From Desulfurococcales archaeon (GTDB lineage: Archaea > Thermoproteota > Thermoprotei_A > Sulfolobales > Desulfurococcaceae), in the NCBI GenBank assembly GCA_015522345.1, contig WAML01000076.1:1-8899 (forward strand): DNA of 8,899 nt. Direction: 5' to 3'. Shown here one piece after another: positions 1-7,048 of the stretch (positions are counted from its first letter, which is position 1; the number at the start of each line of letters is the position of its first letter). The translations under genes were made by a program, and so were the position numbers. Below the pieces are notes generated by a model. The model was not told the origin of the DNA. It searched no databases and was given only the letters and a program-made list of their open reading frames with translations.

Positions 1-2
1 CT

Positions 3-1685
3 ACTAGATATAATGGCAGATATAGAGTAGATACTAGTGAAGTAAATAGCTTATTGAAGAAACTAGAAGGAAAAAACTATCGCTTATATAAGAAACTTTA
101 TAAGTGCGTAATAGACTATGAGACTGCATTAGGGTACTTTACGCGAGTACAAGGAGACCCCTATGCTACTCCATCGTATTTTGAACTATTGATCAAGAAA
201 CATAAATTCCCAAACTACATTCTCAGCAATAAAACCCCGTTTACAGACTACCTCTATAGAATAATATACAGTTTCACTAAAAAGAAGAGTAGAAAATGTG
301 GTACAGGTAATAGTTGTTACATAGGCATACCTAAGCCAAGTAATAAAGTAATTTACAGATCTAGTGTTGAAGTAGTAGGACACAATATACTATTACGTTT
401 ATTCATAGGGCTACCAGCTAAAGGTAGGAGAATACTTGGCTATAGAGCCTCCGAAATCATAGTAGGTGTAATCACATCTATACTAAATGAGATTAATAAA
501 GTCTCTGAAGACATAGAAGATCTAAGGAAACATATAGAGTTATATAAAGAACAAGAATACATACGTTCATGGCTTAAGAAAAAAGGCTATATAGCCTTTA
601 TTGCAGACAACAGTATCCTCCCTAGAGAATCAAGTATTTCAGAAAAACCATTGAAGAAAGCAACTCCATTTAAAACTCCAGAGTCACTGAGGATTACTAT
701 AACTCTACCTAATGGAAAGAAGTTGAGTGGGCTAGGTATAAGAAAAGGTATAACTGTGATTACTGGAGGAGGCTACCATGGTAAATCAACTCTTTTACAA
801 TCAATAATAAATGGTATCTACAACCATATTAGAGGTGATGGTAGAGAATATATTGTATCAGTTAAAGACATAGAATACGTTAAAGCAGAGAATGGAAGAA
901 TAATAAATAATGTAGATATTTCTAGCTTTATAGATAGTACTAAATTGCCTAAATCCATGGATACGAGAAACTTCTATACATTAAATGCTAGTGGATCAAC
1001 AAGTATGGCTGCATCAATAAGTGAGGCTATCGAGTTAAAAACTGATGCTGTACTATTGGATGAAGATACTAGTGCAACGAATCTACTATACAAAGATAAT
1101 ATAATGAGTAAGATTATAGCAAGAGAACCTATAAGAGAATTGAATAAACAAGCCAGAGATATGTATAGGAAAACAAGTACGAGTTTGCTAATAGTCATAA
1201 GCGCTTCATCGGAATATCTATCAATAGCTGATACCATTGTGTTGATGGAAAACTATACTCCTAAAGACATAGAGGATTTTGTAAAGAAGTTCGTTAAACA
1301 TAGTAGGAATAACTTATGTAATATAGAATACCATCCTCCTAGAAAGAGAATTTTCCATGGTGTAAGAGATCTAGTGAAAGTAAAGGCAAAGGGGTATCGC
1401 CTGGTCTTTAAGTATAGAAATGGCGTACTATATGAACTAGATCTCAGGAGTAATCCACGGATAGTTGAAAAAGCCCAGGTGAAAATGATTGCAACAATAA
1501 TAGATAAGATAAAGAATATTGAAGAACCTATGAATACTATAACTCTTATGAATTACATAGAAAACTTGTTTACTATGAGAGGATTTAGGGCATTCACTAA
1601 TCCCGTGCCACCGGATTTAGCCGCTGTTCAGGGAAGAGATGTTCTGTGGGTACTAAATAGGCTGTACAATGCCGTATTTAAATAG
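3..1685 (+). CDS. Predicted ATPase of the ABC class (PF09818/COG3044 family), probably 5'-partial
   Basis: P-loop ATPase of a family with no established function; it resembles the nucleotide-binding domain of ABC proteins but has no transmembrane part and is presumably cytosolic. Numbering from the TTG at 54, I see the family landmarks in order: KLEGKNY near the N-terminus, RVQGDPYATPS (about 33-43), an SRKCGTGNS element, GLPAKGRRILGYRA (about 119-132), FIADNSILPRESS, Walker A GGGYHGKST (238-246), an NVDISSFI element, the ASGSTS loop, and Walker B with LDEDTSATN (from 335). The later segment usually written GGSGDYFDVAD in relatives reads SASSEYLSIAD here, so this is a divergent member. Start: TTG 54 has no good ribosome binding site, and the frame is open from there to the left edge (..YRVDTSEVNSLL just before it), so translation probably begins outside the window. 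The family assignment is firm; the biological role is unknown. No partner gene is evident downstream. Confidence 0.85.
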   Translation, partial: TRYNGRYRVDTSEVNSLLKKLEGKNYRLYKKLYKCVIDYETALGYFTRVQGDPYATPSYFELLIKKHKFPNYILSNKTPFTDYLYRIIYSFTKKKSRKCGTGNSCYIGIPKPSNKVIYRSSVEVVGHNILLRLFIGLPAKGRRILGYRASEIIVGVITSILNEINKVSEDIEDLRKHIELYKEQEYIRSWLKKKGYIAFIADNSILPRESSISEKPLKKATPFKTPESLRITITLPNGKKLSGLGIRKGITVITGGGYHGKSTLLQSIINGIYNHIRGDGREYIVSVKDIEYVKAENGRIINNVDISSFIDSTKLPKSMDTRNFYTLNASGSTSMAASISEAIELKTDAVLLDEDTSATNLLYKDNIMSKIIAREPIRELNKQARDMYRKTSTSLLIVISASSEYLSIADTIVLMENYTPKDIEDFVKKFVKHSRNNLCNIEYHPPRKRIFHGVRDLVKVKAKGYRLVFKYRNGVLYELDLRSNPRIVEKAQVKMIATIIDKIKNIEEPMNTITLMNYIENLFTMRGFRAFTNPVPPDLAAVQGRDVLWVLNRLYNAVFK

Positions 1686-1777
1686 TATAATTATCTTTGA
1701 TAAAAGCTTGTCATAATGTAGTAGTTGAAGAAATACTGCATTATAGTATGTATCTTCTTTATCAATACATGTTTATT

Positions 1778-1787
1778 GTATTAATAC
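1778..1787. promoter_or_regulatory. Perfect 10-bp palindrome GTATTAATAC upstream of the importer promoter
   Basis: GTATTAATAC equals its own reverse complement and lies about 15 bases upstream of the candidate TATA box of the importer operon. Two weaker dyads sit just before it: ATACT-N7-AGTAT at 1733-1749 and ATGTAT-N11-ATACAT at 1748-1770. Together they make a plausible site for a dimeric regulator. The DNA is very AT-rich, so chance palindromes are expected, and regulator binding is inference only. Confidence 0.25.
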
Positions 1788-1802
1788 TGGTTATACCTAC
1801 AC

Positions 1803-1812
1803 ATTTTTATTT
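1803..1812 (+). promoter_or_regulatory. Candidate archaeal TATA box for the BMP importer operon
   Basis: ATTTTTATTT fits the T/A-rich archaeal TATA element. With the usual spacing of about 25 bases, transcription would begin near 1830-1835, leaving an untranslated leader of roughly 45 bases before the ATG at 1879. It is the best candidate in the 193-base spacer, but the spacer is AT-rich throughout and no strong BRE is visible. Confidence 0.4.
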
Positions 1813-1864
1813 GTGAACAAACAAGACTATTAGTAGTGGGCTAATTGTAGACCTAGTTAATATA

Positions 1865-1870
1865 GGGGGT
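1865..1870 (+). promoter_or_regulatory. Ribosome binding site of the solute-binding protein gene
   Basis: A GGGGGT run lies 8 bases before the ATG at 1879 and pairs partly with the anti-Shine-Dalgarno tail of archaeal 16S rRNA. It supports the chosen start, as does the hydrophobic N-terminus that immediately follows it. Confidence 0.6.
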
Positions 1871-1878
1871 TAGAAGAC

Positions 1879-3360
1879 ATGCCGTTAAATCAATCTACAT
1901 TAGTAGCTATATTCATTGTACTATTAATAATAGTAGGTGGACTAGCCTACTATTTTGGAACACTAGCAGCTCCAGGAGCAAAAACTATAACAGCAACAGT
2001 AACAGCAGGGCAAGCAACAGTTACTGTAACAACAACTGTTACTGGAACTGGAGCACCAGCTGCAACAGCGCCAGCTGTATGGAAGCCTCCTGAGAAGATC
2101 AGAGCTGCATGGGTATACGTAGGACCTGTTGGAGACTTTGGATGGAGCTACATGCACGATATTGGTAGGAGAGTTGCACAAGAGTTATTCAAGGACTGGC
2201 TAGAGACAACTTATGTTGAGAGCGTTAGTGAGGCTCAGTTATCAGAGGTTATAGACAATCTAGTTAGCCAGGGATACAACGTCATATTCACGACGTCCTT
2301 CGAGTTCATGGACAAGACTATCGAAGCCGGTAAGAAATACTCTGACGTAATATTCTGGCATTGTAGTGGATATAAGAGATACATTAACGTAGGTACCTAC
2401 TTCGCCGACCTCTACCAAGTATACTATCTAAATGGGTTAATAGCCGGTGCTTTAACCAAGACAGGAAAGATAGGCTATGTAGCAGCATTCACTATACCAG
2501 AAGTTGTTAGACACATAAACGCCTTCGCTATAGGAGCTAAAGAAGTAGGTGAACAACTAGGCAAAGACATCAAGGTATACGTTATACAAATTGGTGCATG
2601 GTATGCACCAGATAAAGCTAGAGAAGCAGCTGAGACTCTTGTAACACAATATGATGTAGATGTACTAGCTTTCACAGAAGACTCAACAGCAATAATCGAG
2701 TATGCACAAGAACTCTATACAACAGAGGGCAAGGAAGTATACGTGTTCAGCCACTATAGCCCAGGACTAGCCTATGGACCAGACGTAGTACCTAGTGGAC
2801 AGCTAGTTAGATGGGAAGTTATCTACGTAGACATCCTAGCTAAGATAAAGGCCGGTATATATACACCATACAACCTAGAAAATGTTGACTACTGGTACCT
2901 ACTAAATACTGGAGCTGTAGAACTAGGCGCCGACATTAGAGATGATGGAAGCGTTGTAATGATTAACCCCAAGTTCGAGGACAAGCTAAAGAACATAATG
3001 GTTAAGGATAAGTTAACAGGCGAGACACTAAGTGTCTACGACCTCGTTATGAGGAGATACGAGCAAATGAAATCAGCCTTCATGTTAACTCCACTACAGC
3101 TAACAGCTGTAACCCATAAGTATGAGAACATAGAGAAGATAACGATTAACTATGGTACAGAAGACCATCCAATCAACAAGGACTACTATATAGCAGGACC
3201 ATTCGATCCATTCATTGGGCCACTAAGCGGCTACAGTATTGAACCAGACAAGTACGGCCAGAAAGTAACTATACCCGCTGGCACTAGACTAGGACACAGC
3301 GACCTATGGTCAATGCAGTGGTTCCTAGACTATGTAGAATTCCTATCAGGCGGTGGCTAG
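1879..3360 (+). CDS. BMP-family ABC transporter solute-binding protein, membrane-anchored
   Basis: Extracytoplasmic receptor of an ABC importer (PF02608, Bmp/PnrA-like; COG1744), 493 residues. Residues about 8-27 are one hydrophobic helix acting as signal or anchor, with no lipobox cysteine and no Lys/Arg before it. Residues about 30-68 form a Thr/Ala/Pro-rich linker, likely a glycosylated stalk. The BMP fold starts near residue 73 and shows family elements: VGPVGDFGWSYMHDIGRR, the IFTTSFEFM segment, a KIGYVAAFTIPEVVRHINAF stretch, IGAWYAPDKAREAAETLV, and the terminal VTIPAGTRLGHSDLWSMQWF, matching the family's usual C-terminal 'pagk..sd.el..M.W' ending. It is longer than typical bacterial members (about 330-380 residues) through the stalk and an insertion before the C-terminal motif. 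Bacterial relatives with this gene set bind purines or nucleosides; that substrate is inferred here, not shown. Sampled stretches look richer in G/C and C-ending codons than flanking genes, consistent with high expression. Confidence 0.92.
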   Translation: MPLNQSTLVAIFIVLLIIVGGLAYYFGTLAAPGAKTITATVTAGQATVTVTTTVTGTGAPAATAPAVWKPPEKIRAAWVYVGPVGDFGWSYMHDIGRRVAQELFKDWLETTYVESVSEAQLSEVIDNLVSQGYNVIFTTSFEFMDKTIEAGKKYSDVIFWHCSGYKRYINVGTYFADLYQVYYLNGLIAGALTKTGKIGYVAAFTIPEVVRHINAFAIGAKEVGEQLGKDIKVYVIQIGAWYAPDKAREAAETLVTQYDVDVLAFTEDSTAIIEYAQELYTTEGKEVYVFSHYSPGLAYGPDVVPSGQLVRWEVIYVDILAKIKAGIYTPYNLENVDYWYLLNTGAVELGADIRDDGSVVMINPKFEDKLKNIMVKDKLTGETLSVYDLVMRRYEQMKSAFMLTPLQLTAVTHKYENIEKITINYGTEDHPINKDYYIAGPFDPFIGPLSGYSIEPDKYGQKVTIPAGTRLGHSDLWSMQWFLDYVEFLSGGG

Positions 3361-3369
3361 CTAGAGAGA

Positions 3370-3380
3370 TTATTTTAAAT
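3370..3380 (+). promoter_or_regulatory. Possible internal TATA box before the importer ATPase gene
   Basis: TTATTTTAAAT lies 10 bases after the binding-protein stop. A start about 25 bases downstream would fall near 3400-3405, just ahead of the ATPase ribosome binding site. It would let the membrane and ATPase genes be transcribed separately from the abundant binding protein. The motif is weak evidence in AT-rich DNA. Confidence 0.3.
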
Positions 3381-3409
3381 AGTCATACTAGTAAAGACTT
3401 GATAAATGT

Positions 3410-3414
3410 AGGTG
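3410..3414 (+). promoter_or_regulatory. Ribosome binding site AGGTG that sets the ATPase start
   Basis: AGGTG matches the archaeal Shine-Dalgarno core and stands 9 bases before the ATG at 3424. The alternative in-frame GTG at 3412 lies inside this motif, so it cannot use it. This favours ATG 3424. Confidence 0.6.
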
Positions 3415-3423
3415 TGTACAGCG

Positions 3424-4974
3424 ATGGCTGCCATCGCCCAATCTAATAAAATTTTTTCTTCTTCATCTCCTCCTAAAGAAGAAGAGCCAATTGTTATTAT
3501 AAAGAATATTACAAAGAGATTCCCAGGAGTTATAGCGCTCGATAAAGTATCTATGGATATACGTAGAGGAGAAGTACATGCTCTTCTAGGAGAGAACGGT
3601 GCAGGGAAATCGACTCTAGTAAAAATATTATATGGTATCTATACACCAGATGAAGGAGAGATTATTGTTGAAGGAAAATCCGTTAAAATCCATGACCCCA
3701 TGGATGCCATAAAACTAGGAATAATAATGGTCTCGCAATCACCACAGCTTATAGACTCTCTTACTGTAGCTGAAAACATTATACTAGGCTTACAGAAATA
3801 CGGTATACTAGCTCCAGTATCAAGAGTTGAAGAATATATAAGGAAAGCTAGTAAAGAAGTAGGAATTAAAGTTGATCCTCGCGTAAAAGTATGGCATCTA
3901 AGTTATACACAGAAACAACTTGTTGAAATACTTAGAGCTATACTATTGGGTGCTAAAGTACTATTACTTGACGAAGCAATAACCTACCTACCATTAGAAG
4001 AGAAAAGGAAATTCTATAAATTCATAAGAGCTTTTGCAGACAAGGGTGGAAGCGTAGTATTAATAACGCATAAGATCTATGAAGCAATGGATGTAGCCGA
4101 TAGAATAACTGTTCTAAGACTAGGGCGCGTAGTAGGTACTGTTGATAGGAATAAGGTATCTATAGAAGATGTTAGAAAAATGATGTTCGGCGAGAGATCA
4201 GCTGAAATAACCTACGAAAGACTACCTACATCAAAACCCGAGCCAAGGACTGTTCTCGAAGTAAAGGATCTATGGGTAATAGGAGACTTCGGCGAATATG
4301 CTGTAAAAGGAGCATCACTTGAAGTAAAAGCTGGCGAAGTAGTAGGTATAGCTGGCGTCGCTGGCAATGGACAGAAAGAACTTATACAGGCAATAGTTGG
4401 TATAAGGAAAGTTGATAAAGGCCGTGTAAAGATTCTTGGAACCGATGTAACGAATAAAGGAACTAAGTATGTTAGGAAACTAGGAGTAGGCTATATACCA
4501 GATATACCAACACGCTATGGTGTATCACTAGATAATAGTGTTGAAGAAAACATTGCTATTCTACCAACATTTACTAAATTCTATATAAACTGGGGCAAGA
4601 TCAGAGAAATAACTATGAAATTAATTAAAGAATACAAGATTAAGACTCCAGACACCCGTACACCAGTTAAGCTACTCTCCGGCGGCAATATAATGAAAGT
4701 ACTAGTATCTAGAGAATTAACTGTAGCAACAAAGCTATTAGTAGCCTATAACCCGACTAGAGCACTAGATGAAGCAACAGCGATCAAAGTTAGGAAAATA
4801 ATAAAGGAAAAGGCTATGAAGGAGCGTGTAGGAGTACTTTTTGCATCAGAAGACTTAGACGAAGTATTCCAGTTAAGCGATAAAATACTCGTAATAAACT
4901 CTGGGAAAATCGTTGGAGTATTCGAAGCTGAGAAAGCTAAGAGAGAAGAAGTAGAAAAACTCATGGTGATGTAG
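3424..4974 (+). CDS. BMP/nucleoside-type ABC importer, fused double ATPase subunit (RbsA/NupO-like architecture)
   Basis: Cytoplasmic energy subunit with two nucleotide-binding domains in one 516-residue chain, the usual length for this class (COG3845). Domain 1 has Walker A GENGAGKST (56-64), a Q-loop glutamine (105), signature LSYTQ (159-163), Walker B VLLLDE (179-184) and switch histidine in ITHK (216). Domain 2 has a degenerate Walker A, GVAGNGQKE (311-319), lacking the P-loop lysine; a good signature LSGGN (418-422); Asn-Pro where the catalytic Glu would be (AYNPTR, Asn 443); and Ser-Glu in place of the switch histidine. Degeneracy of domain 2 is normal in the family. Loss of the signature glycine in domain 1 (LSYTQ for LSxGQ), and DEAI for DEPT after Walker B, are less usual. 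An in-frame GTG at 3412 could add four residues, but AGGTG at 3410-3414 favours this ATG. The gene follows the receptor by 63 bases and runs directly into the permeases. Confidence 0.93.
   Translation: MAAIAQSNKIFSSSSPPKEEEPIVIIKNITKRFPGVIALDKVSMDIRRGEVHALLGENGAGKSTLVKILYGIYTPDEGEIIVEGKSVKIHDPMDAIKLGIIMVSQSPQLIDSLTVAENIILGLQKYGILAPVSRVEEYIRKASKEVGIKVDPRVKVWHLSYTQKQLVEILRAILLGAKVLLLDEAITYLPLEEKRKFYKFIRAFADKGGSVVLITHKIYEAMDVADRITVLRLGRVVGTVDRNKVSIEDVRKMMFGERSAEITYERLPTSKPEPRTVLEVKDLWVIGDFGEYAVKGASLEVKAGEVVGIAGVAGNGQKELIQAIVGIRKVDKGRVKILGTDVTNKGTKYVRKLGVGYIPDIPTRYGVSLDNSVEENIAILPTFTKFYINWGKIREITMKLIKEYKIKTPDTRTPVKLLSGGNIMKVLVSRELTVATKLLVAYNPTRALDEATAIKVRKIIKEKAMKERVGVLFASEDLDEVFQLSDKILVINSGKIVGVFEAEKAKREEVEKLMVM
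4965..4970 (+). promoter_or_regulatory. Ribosome binding site inside the last codons of the ATPase gene
   Basis: GGTGAT, complementary to the 16S rRNA tail, lies within the final codons of the ATPase gene and 6 bases before the permease ATG at 4977. Ribosomes finishing the ATPase would terminate at the initiation site, suggesting translational coupling. Confidence 0.6.
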
Positions 4975-4976
4975 AT

Positions 4977-6056
4977 ATGCTAAGACTTATAGTACTGAAA
5001 AGAGTAAAACCTATACCCTTCAGCGGTGTATTAATCCCTGTTGTATCATTAGTTGCAGGAATACTATTATCTACAGTAATACTCTATGTACTAGCGGGAA
5101 TACCTCCACTAGGGATCTTCAATAGTATAAAAGAATCATTTGTAGCACCAACAGTAGTGAAAGACACACTAATACTAACGCTCGTTGGTATATCCCTCGT
5201 AATAGCATTTACTGGAGCAATATGGAACATTGGTTCAGAAGGACAAATACATATGGGAATGATGTTCACGACTTGGGTAGCACTATTTTCAGCACTATCT
5301 ACAATGCCTTTATGGGCTAAAATAGTATCTGTACTAGGTGCAGCAGTATTCGGGTTTATGTGGGCAGCTATAGCTGGATTCTTGAGAGCATATACGAAAG
5401 TAGATGAAGTACCAGTAACTCTAATGATGAACTATATAGCATACTATATACTCGATATACTAGTATATGGTCCATGGAAAGGAAAGAGAACCTATGGCTA
5501 TATTAGAACAGATGAAATAGCAGAACCTCTTAGATTCCAGCAATTAACGGTATTCAATATAAAAACAACTGCTACATGGGAAGCCCTTATACTAGTAATT
5601 ATAGTATTTATACTGACCTGGGTACTACTACGCTATACAACACTAGGTTTAAGAATAAGAATTCTAGGGTCAAACCCAGATATACTAAAGTCAGCTGGAA
5701 TAAGTGTTCCATTAACAATAGTACTAGCTCTAGCTATATCAGGGCTTGTATCAGGAATTGTAGGAGCAGCATATGTTCTTGGAGACACCTATAGGCTATC
5801 ATATCCATTAGAAGAACATACGGCAAACTATGGATATCTAGGAATACTTGTAGCATGGCTTTCAATGCTTGATCTAAGAGGAGTACCTATTGCAGCATAC
5901 ATTGTTAGTGCATTGAGAAACACTGGTACAGTAATACAGATAGCTGGCCTTGGCGGAGTAGGTACGATGTTCGTATTCATAGGATCGGTTCTACTAACGT
6001 ATAGTATTGTTAGAATATTCTCTGAATACACTATCAAAATTGTTGTAAGGAGGTGA
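4977..6056 (+). CDS. BMP/nucleoside-type ABC importer permease subunit 1 (BPD_transp_2)
   Basis: Integral membrane channel subunit, 359 residues, with about nine or ten hydrophobic helices; the first spans about residues 17-41 after a basic N-terminal segment (KRVK). Family signatures of PF02653 (COG4603, NupP-like) are clear: WNIGSEGQIHMG (NIGSEGQ at 84-90, usually NIGvEGQ), the cytoplasmic KVDEVPVTLMMNYIAYY element (D143-E144, N152), and RILGSNPDILKSAGI, which corresponds to the 'raiG.Np.aA..aGI' loop thought to contact the ATPase. It starts 2 bases after the ATPase stop, with its ribosome binding site inside that gene, and is followed 4 bases later by the second permease. It should pair with that protein as a heterodimer. 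Family and role are secure; the transported substrate is not determined by this sequence. Confidence 0.92.
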   Translation: MLRLIVLKRVKPIPFSGVLIPVVSLVAGILLSTVILYVLAGIPPLGIFNSIKESFVAPTVVKDTLILTLVGISLVIAFTGAIWNIGSEGQIHMGMMFTTWVALFSALSTMPLWAKIVSVLGAAVFGFMWAAIAGFLRAYTKVDEVPVTLMMNYIAYYILDILVYGPWKGKRTYGYIRTDEIAEPLRFQQLTVFNIKTTATWEALILVIIVFILTWVLLRYTTLGLRIRILGSNPDILKSAGISVPLTIVLALAISGLVSGIVGAAYVLGDTYRLSYPLEEHTANYGYLGILVAWLSMLDLRGVPIAAYIVSALRNTGTVIQIAGLGGVGTMFVFIGSVLLTYSIVRIFSEYTIKIVVRR

Positions 6057-6057
6057 T
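6048..6057 (+). promoter_or_regulatory. Very strong ribosome binding site AGGAGGTGAT overlapping the permease 1 stop
   Basis: AGGAGGTGAT is the strongest Shine-Dalgarno match in the window and contains the TGA stop of permease 1 (6054-6056). The next ATG is at 6061, 3 bases on. It should give efficient, coupled translation of permease 2, suiting equal production of two subunits of a heterodimer. Confidence 0.8.
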
Positions 6058-6060
6058 TAA

Positions 6061-6966
6061 ATGGTAGTAGAGATAATACTTGGAATAGCGCCAGTATTTG
6101 CAACATATTATTTAACAGCTCTAGGCCATGGATTATTTGAGAAATCAGGAGTACTAAACCTAGCAATTGATGGATTGTTCATTGTAGCTGCTACAGTAGC
6201 TTTTGCTGTATCAGTGTACACGCTAAATCCGTGGGCTGGATTATTCGCTGCCATAGTAATTGATGCATTATTCGGAGTATTCCTAGCATATGTTACAACA
6301 AAGTTTCCAGTAAGCCATGGAGCTGTAGGATTATCGCTGATGTTCCTAGGATACGGACTCGGTATATTGATTGGTACACCAGCAAACTTCTATGCTAGAG
6401 CAAAAAGGCTTAAGACAACACAGTACGTATTTGCACAAACAACGTTAAGTGAGACACTAATGTATATAATACCTATAGTCTTAGGAATACTAGTGCTACT
6501 ATTACTAAACAAGACAAAACTAGGTGCAGCAATAAGAGCTTCAGGAGAAAATCCACATGCAGCAGCAGCTCTAGGAGTAGATGTATTGAGAACCAGGCTA
6601 ATAGCAGGAGCACTAGGCTACGCATTAATTGGAGCAGGTGGAGCACTATTTGTACTAGCTTGGCGTTCTGGATGGGATCCAAAGATTTACTTACTAGGTC
6701 ATGGATGGATAGCATTTGCTATATCTCTATCAGCTGGTAGACACCCACTAGTAACAATATTAAACGCAGGAATATTCTCAGGACTAGTAAAGTACCAGTA
6801 TAACATACAGACTATGCTTAGAATGAGTACTGAAATAGCAAAAATGTTGCCATTTATAGCAGCTATAGCTGCTATGGTAATATTCAATATAACTCCACTA
6901 AGGAGAATACTAGCTCCACCAGCAAGTCTAGGAAAGATCTACTACAAAGAAGAAAAGACTGTCTAG
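6061..6966 (+). CDS. BMP/nucleoside-type ABC importer permease subunit 2 (BPD_transp_2)
   Basis: Second channel subunit, 301 residues, with about eight or nine hydrophobic helices, the typical length for COG1079/NupQ-like proteins. Diagnostic elements: EKSGVLNLAIDG (27-38), corresponding to the family's 'E.aGv.NigleG' motif; an extended hydrophobic region with SHGAVGLSLMF; the cytoplasmic RASGENPHAAAALGVDVLRTR loop beginning at residue 159, the likely ATPase contact; then GAGGALFVLAW and GHGWIAFAISLSAGRHPL, equivalent to the usual 'G.GfIAlA.vifGrw.P'. The C-terminal tail (ILAPPASLGKIYYKEEKTV) is polar and presumably cytoplasmic. It is the last gene of the cassette, and a pyrimidine tract follows its stop. 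I am confident of family and partnership with permease 1; substrate remains unknown. Confidence 0.92.
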   Translation: MVVEIILGIAPVFATYYLTALGHGLFEKSGVLNLAIDGLFIVAATVAFAVSVYTLNPWAGLFAAIVIDALFGVFLAYVTTKFPVSHGAVGLSLMFLGYGLGILIGTPANFYARAKRLKTTQYVFAQTTLSETLMYIIPIVLGILVLLLLNKTKLGAAIRASGENPHAAAALGVDVLRTRLIAGALGYALIGAGGALFVLAWRSGWDPKIYLLGHGWIAFAISLSAGRHPLVTILNAGIFSGLVKYQYNIQTMLRMSTEIAKMLPFIAAIAAMVIFNITPLRRILAPPASLGKIYYKEEKTV

Positions 6967-6968
6967 CC

Positions 6969-6979
6969 TTTATATAAAA
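6969..6979 (+). promoter_or_regulatory. TATA-like box immediately after the importer operon
   Basis: TTTATATAAAA is the closest match in the window to the archaeal TATA consensus, starting 2 bases after the permease 2 stop. It would place a transcription start near 7000-7005, inside the pyrimidine tract, giving the next gene a structured leader of about 115 bases. It may equally be fortuitous, because it precedes the probable terminator. Confidence 0.3.
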
Positions 6980-6988
6980 TCCAAAATA

Positions 6989-7021
6989 TTTTTCTTCTCC
7001 TTCTATTCTCTCCTTTTCCTT
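6989..7021 (+). terminator. Pyrimidine/T-rich terminator of the importer operon
   Basis: Thirty-two of 33 bases are T or C (the only purine is at 7005), with T-runs at both ends and no GC-rich stem before it. Archaeal RNA polymerase terminates on T-rich non-template stretches, so this is the likely end of the four-gene transcript, 22 bases past the last stop. Inference from composition and position. Confidence 0.6.
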
Positions 7022-7048
7022 ATAATGAATAAGTAGTGGCTAGTATGC

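Noticed and set aside
1691..1703. TTATC-TTT-GATAA stem just after the COG3044 ATPase stop as an intrinsic terminator
   Set aside because: The stem is only 5 bp, AT-rich and not followed by a T tract; archaeal termination does not depend on such hairpins.
1963..2181. Antisense open frame encoding a Cys/Ser-rich 72-residue peptide
   Set aside because: It is the complement of the Thr/Ala-rich stalk codons (ACA/GCA) of the receptor; its odd composition is a by-product of that low-complexity DNA.
5828..6166. 112-residue minus-strand frame across the permease junction
   Set aside because: Both strands overlap well-supported permease genes, it is Leu/Ile-rich as expected for the complement of membrane protein codons, and it has no ribosome binding site of note.
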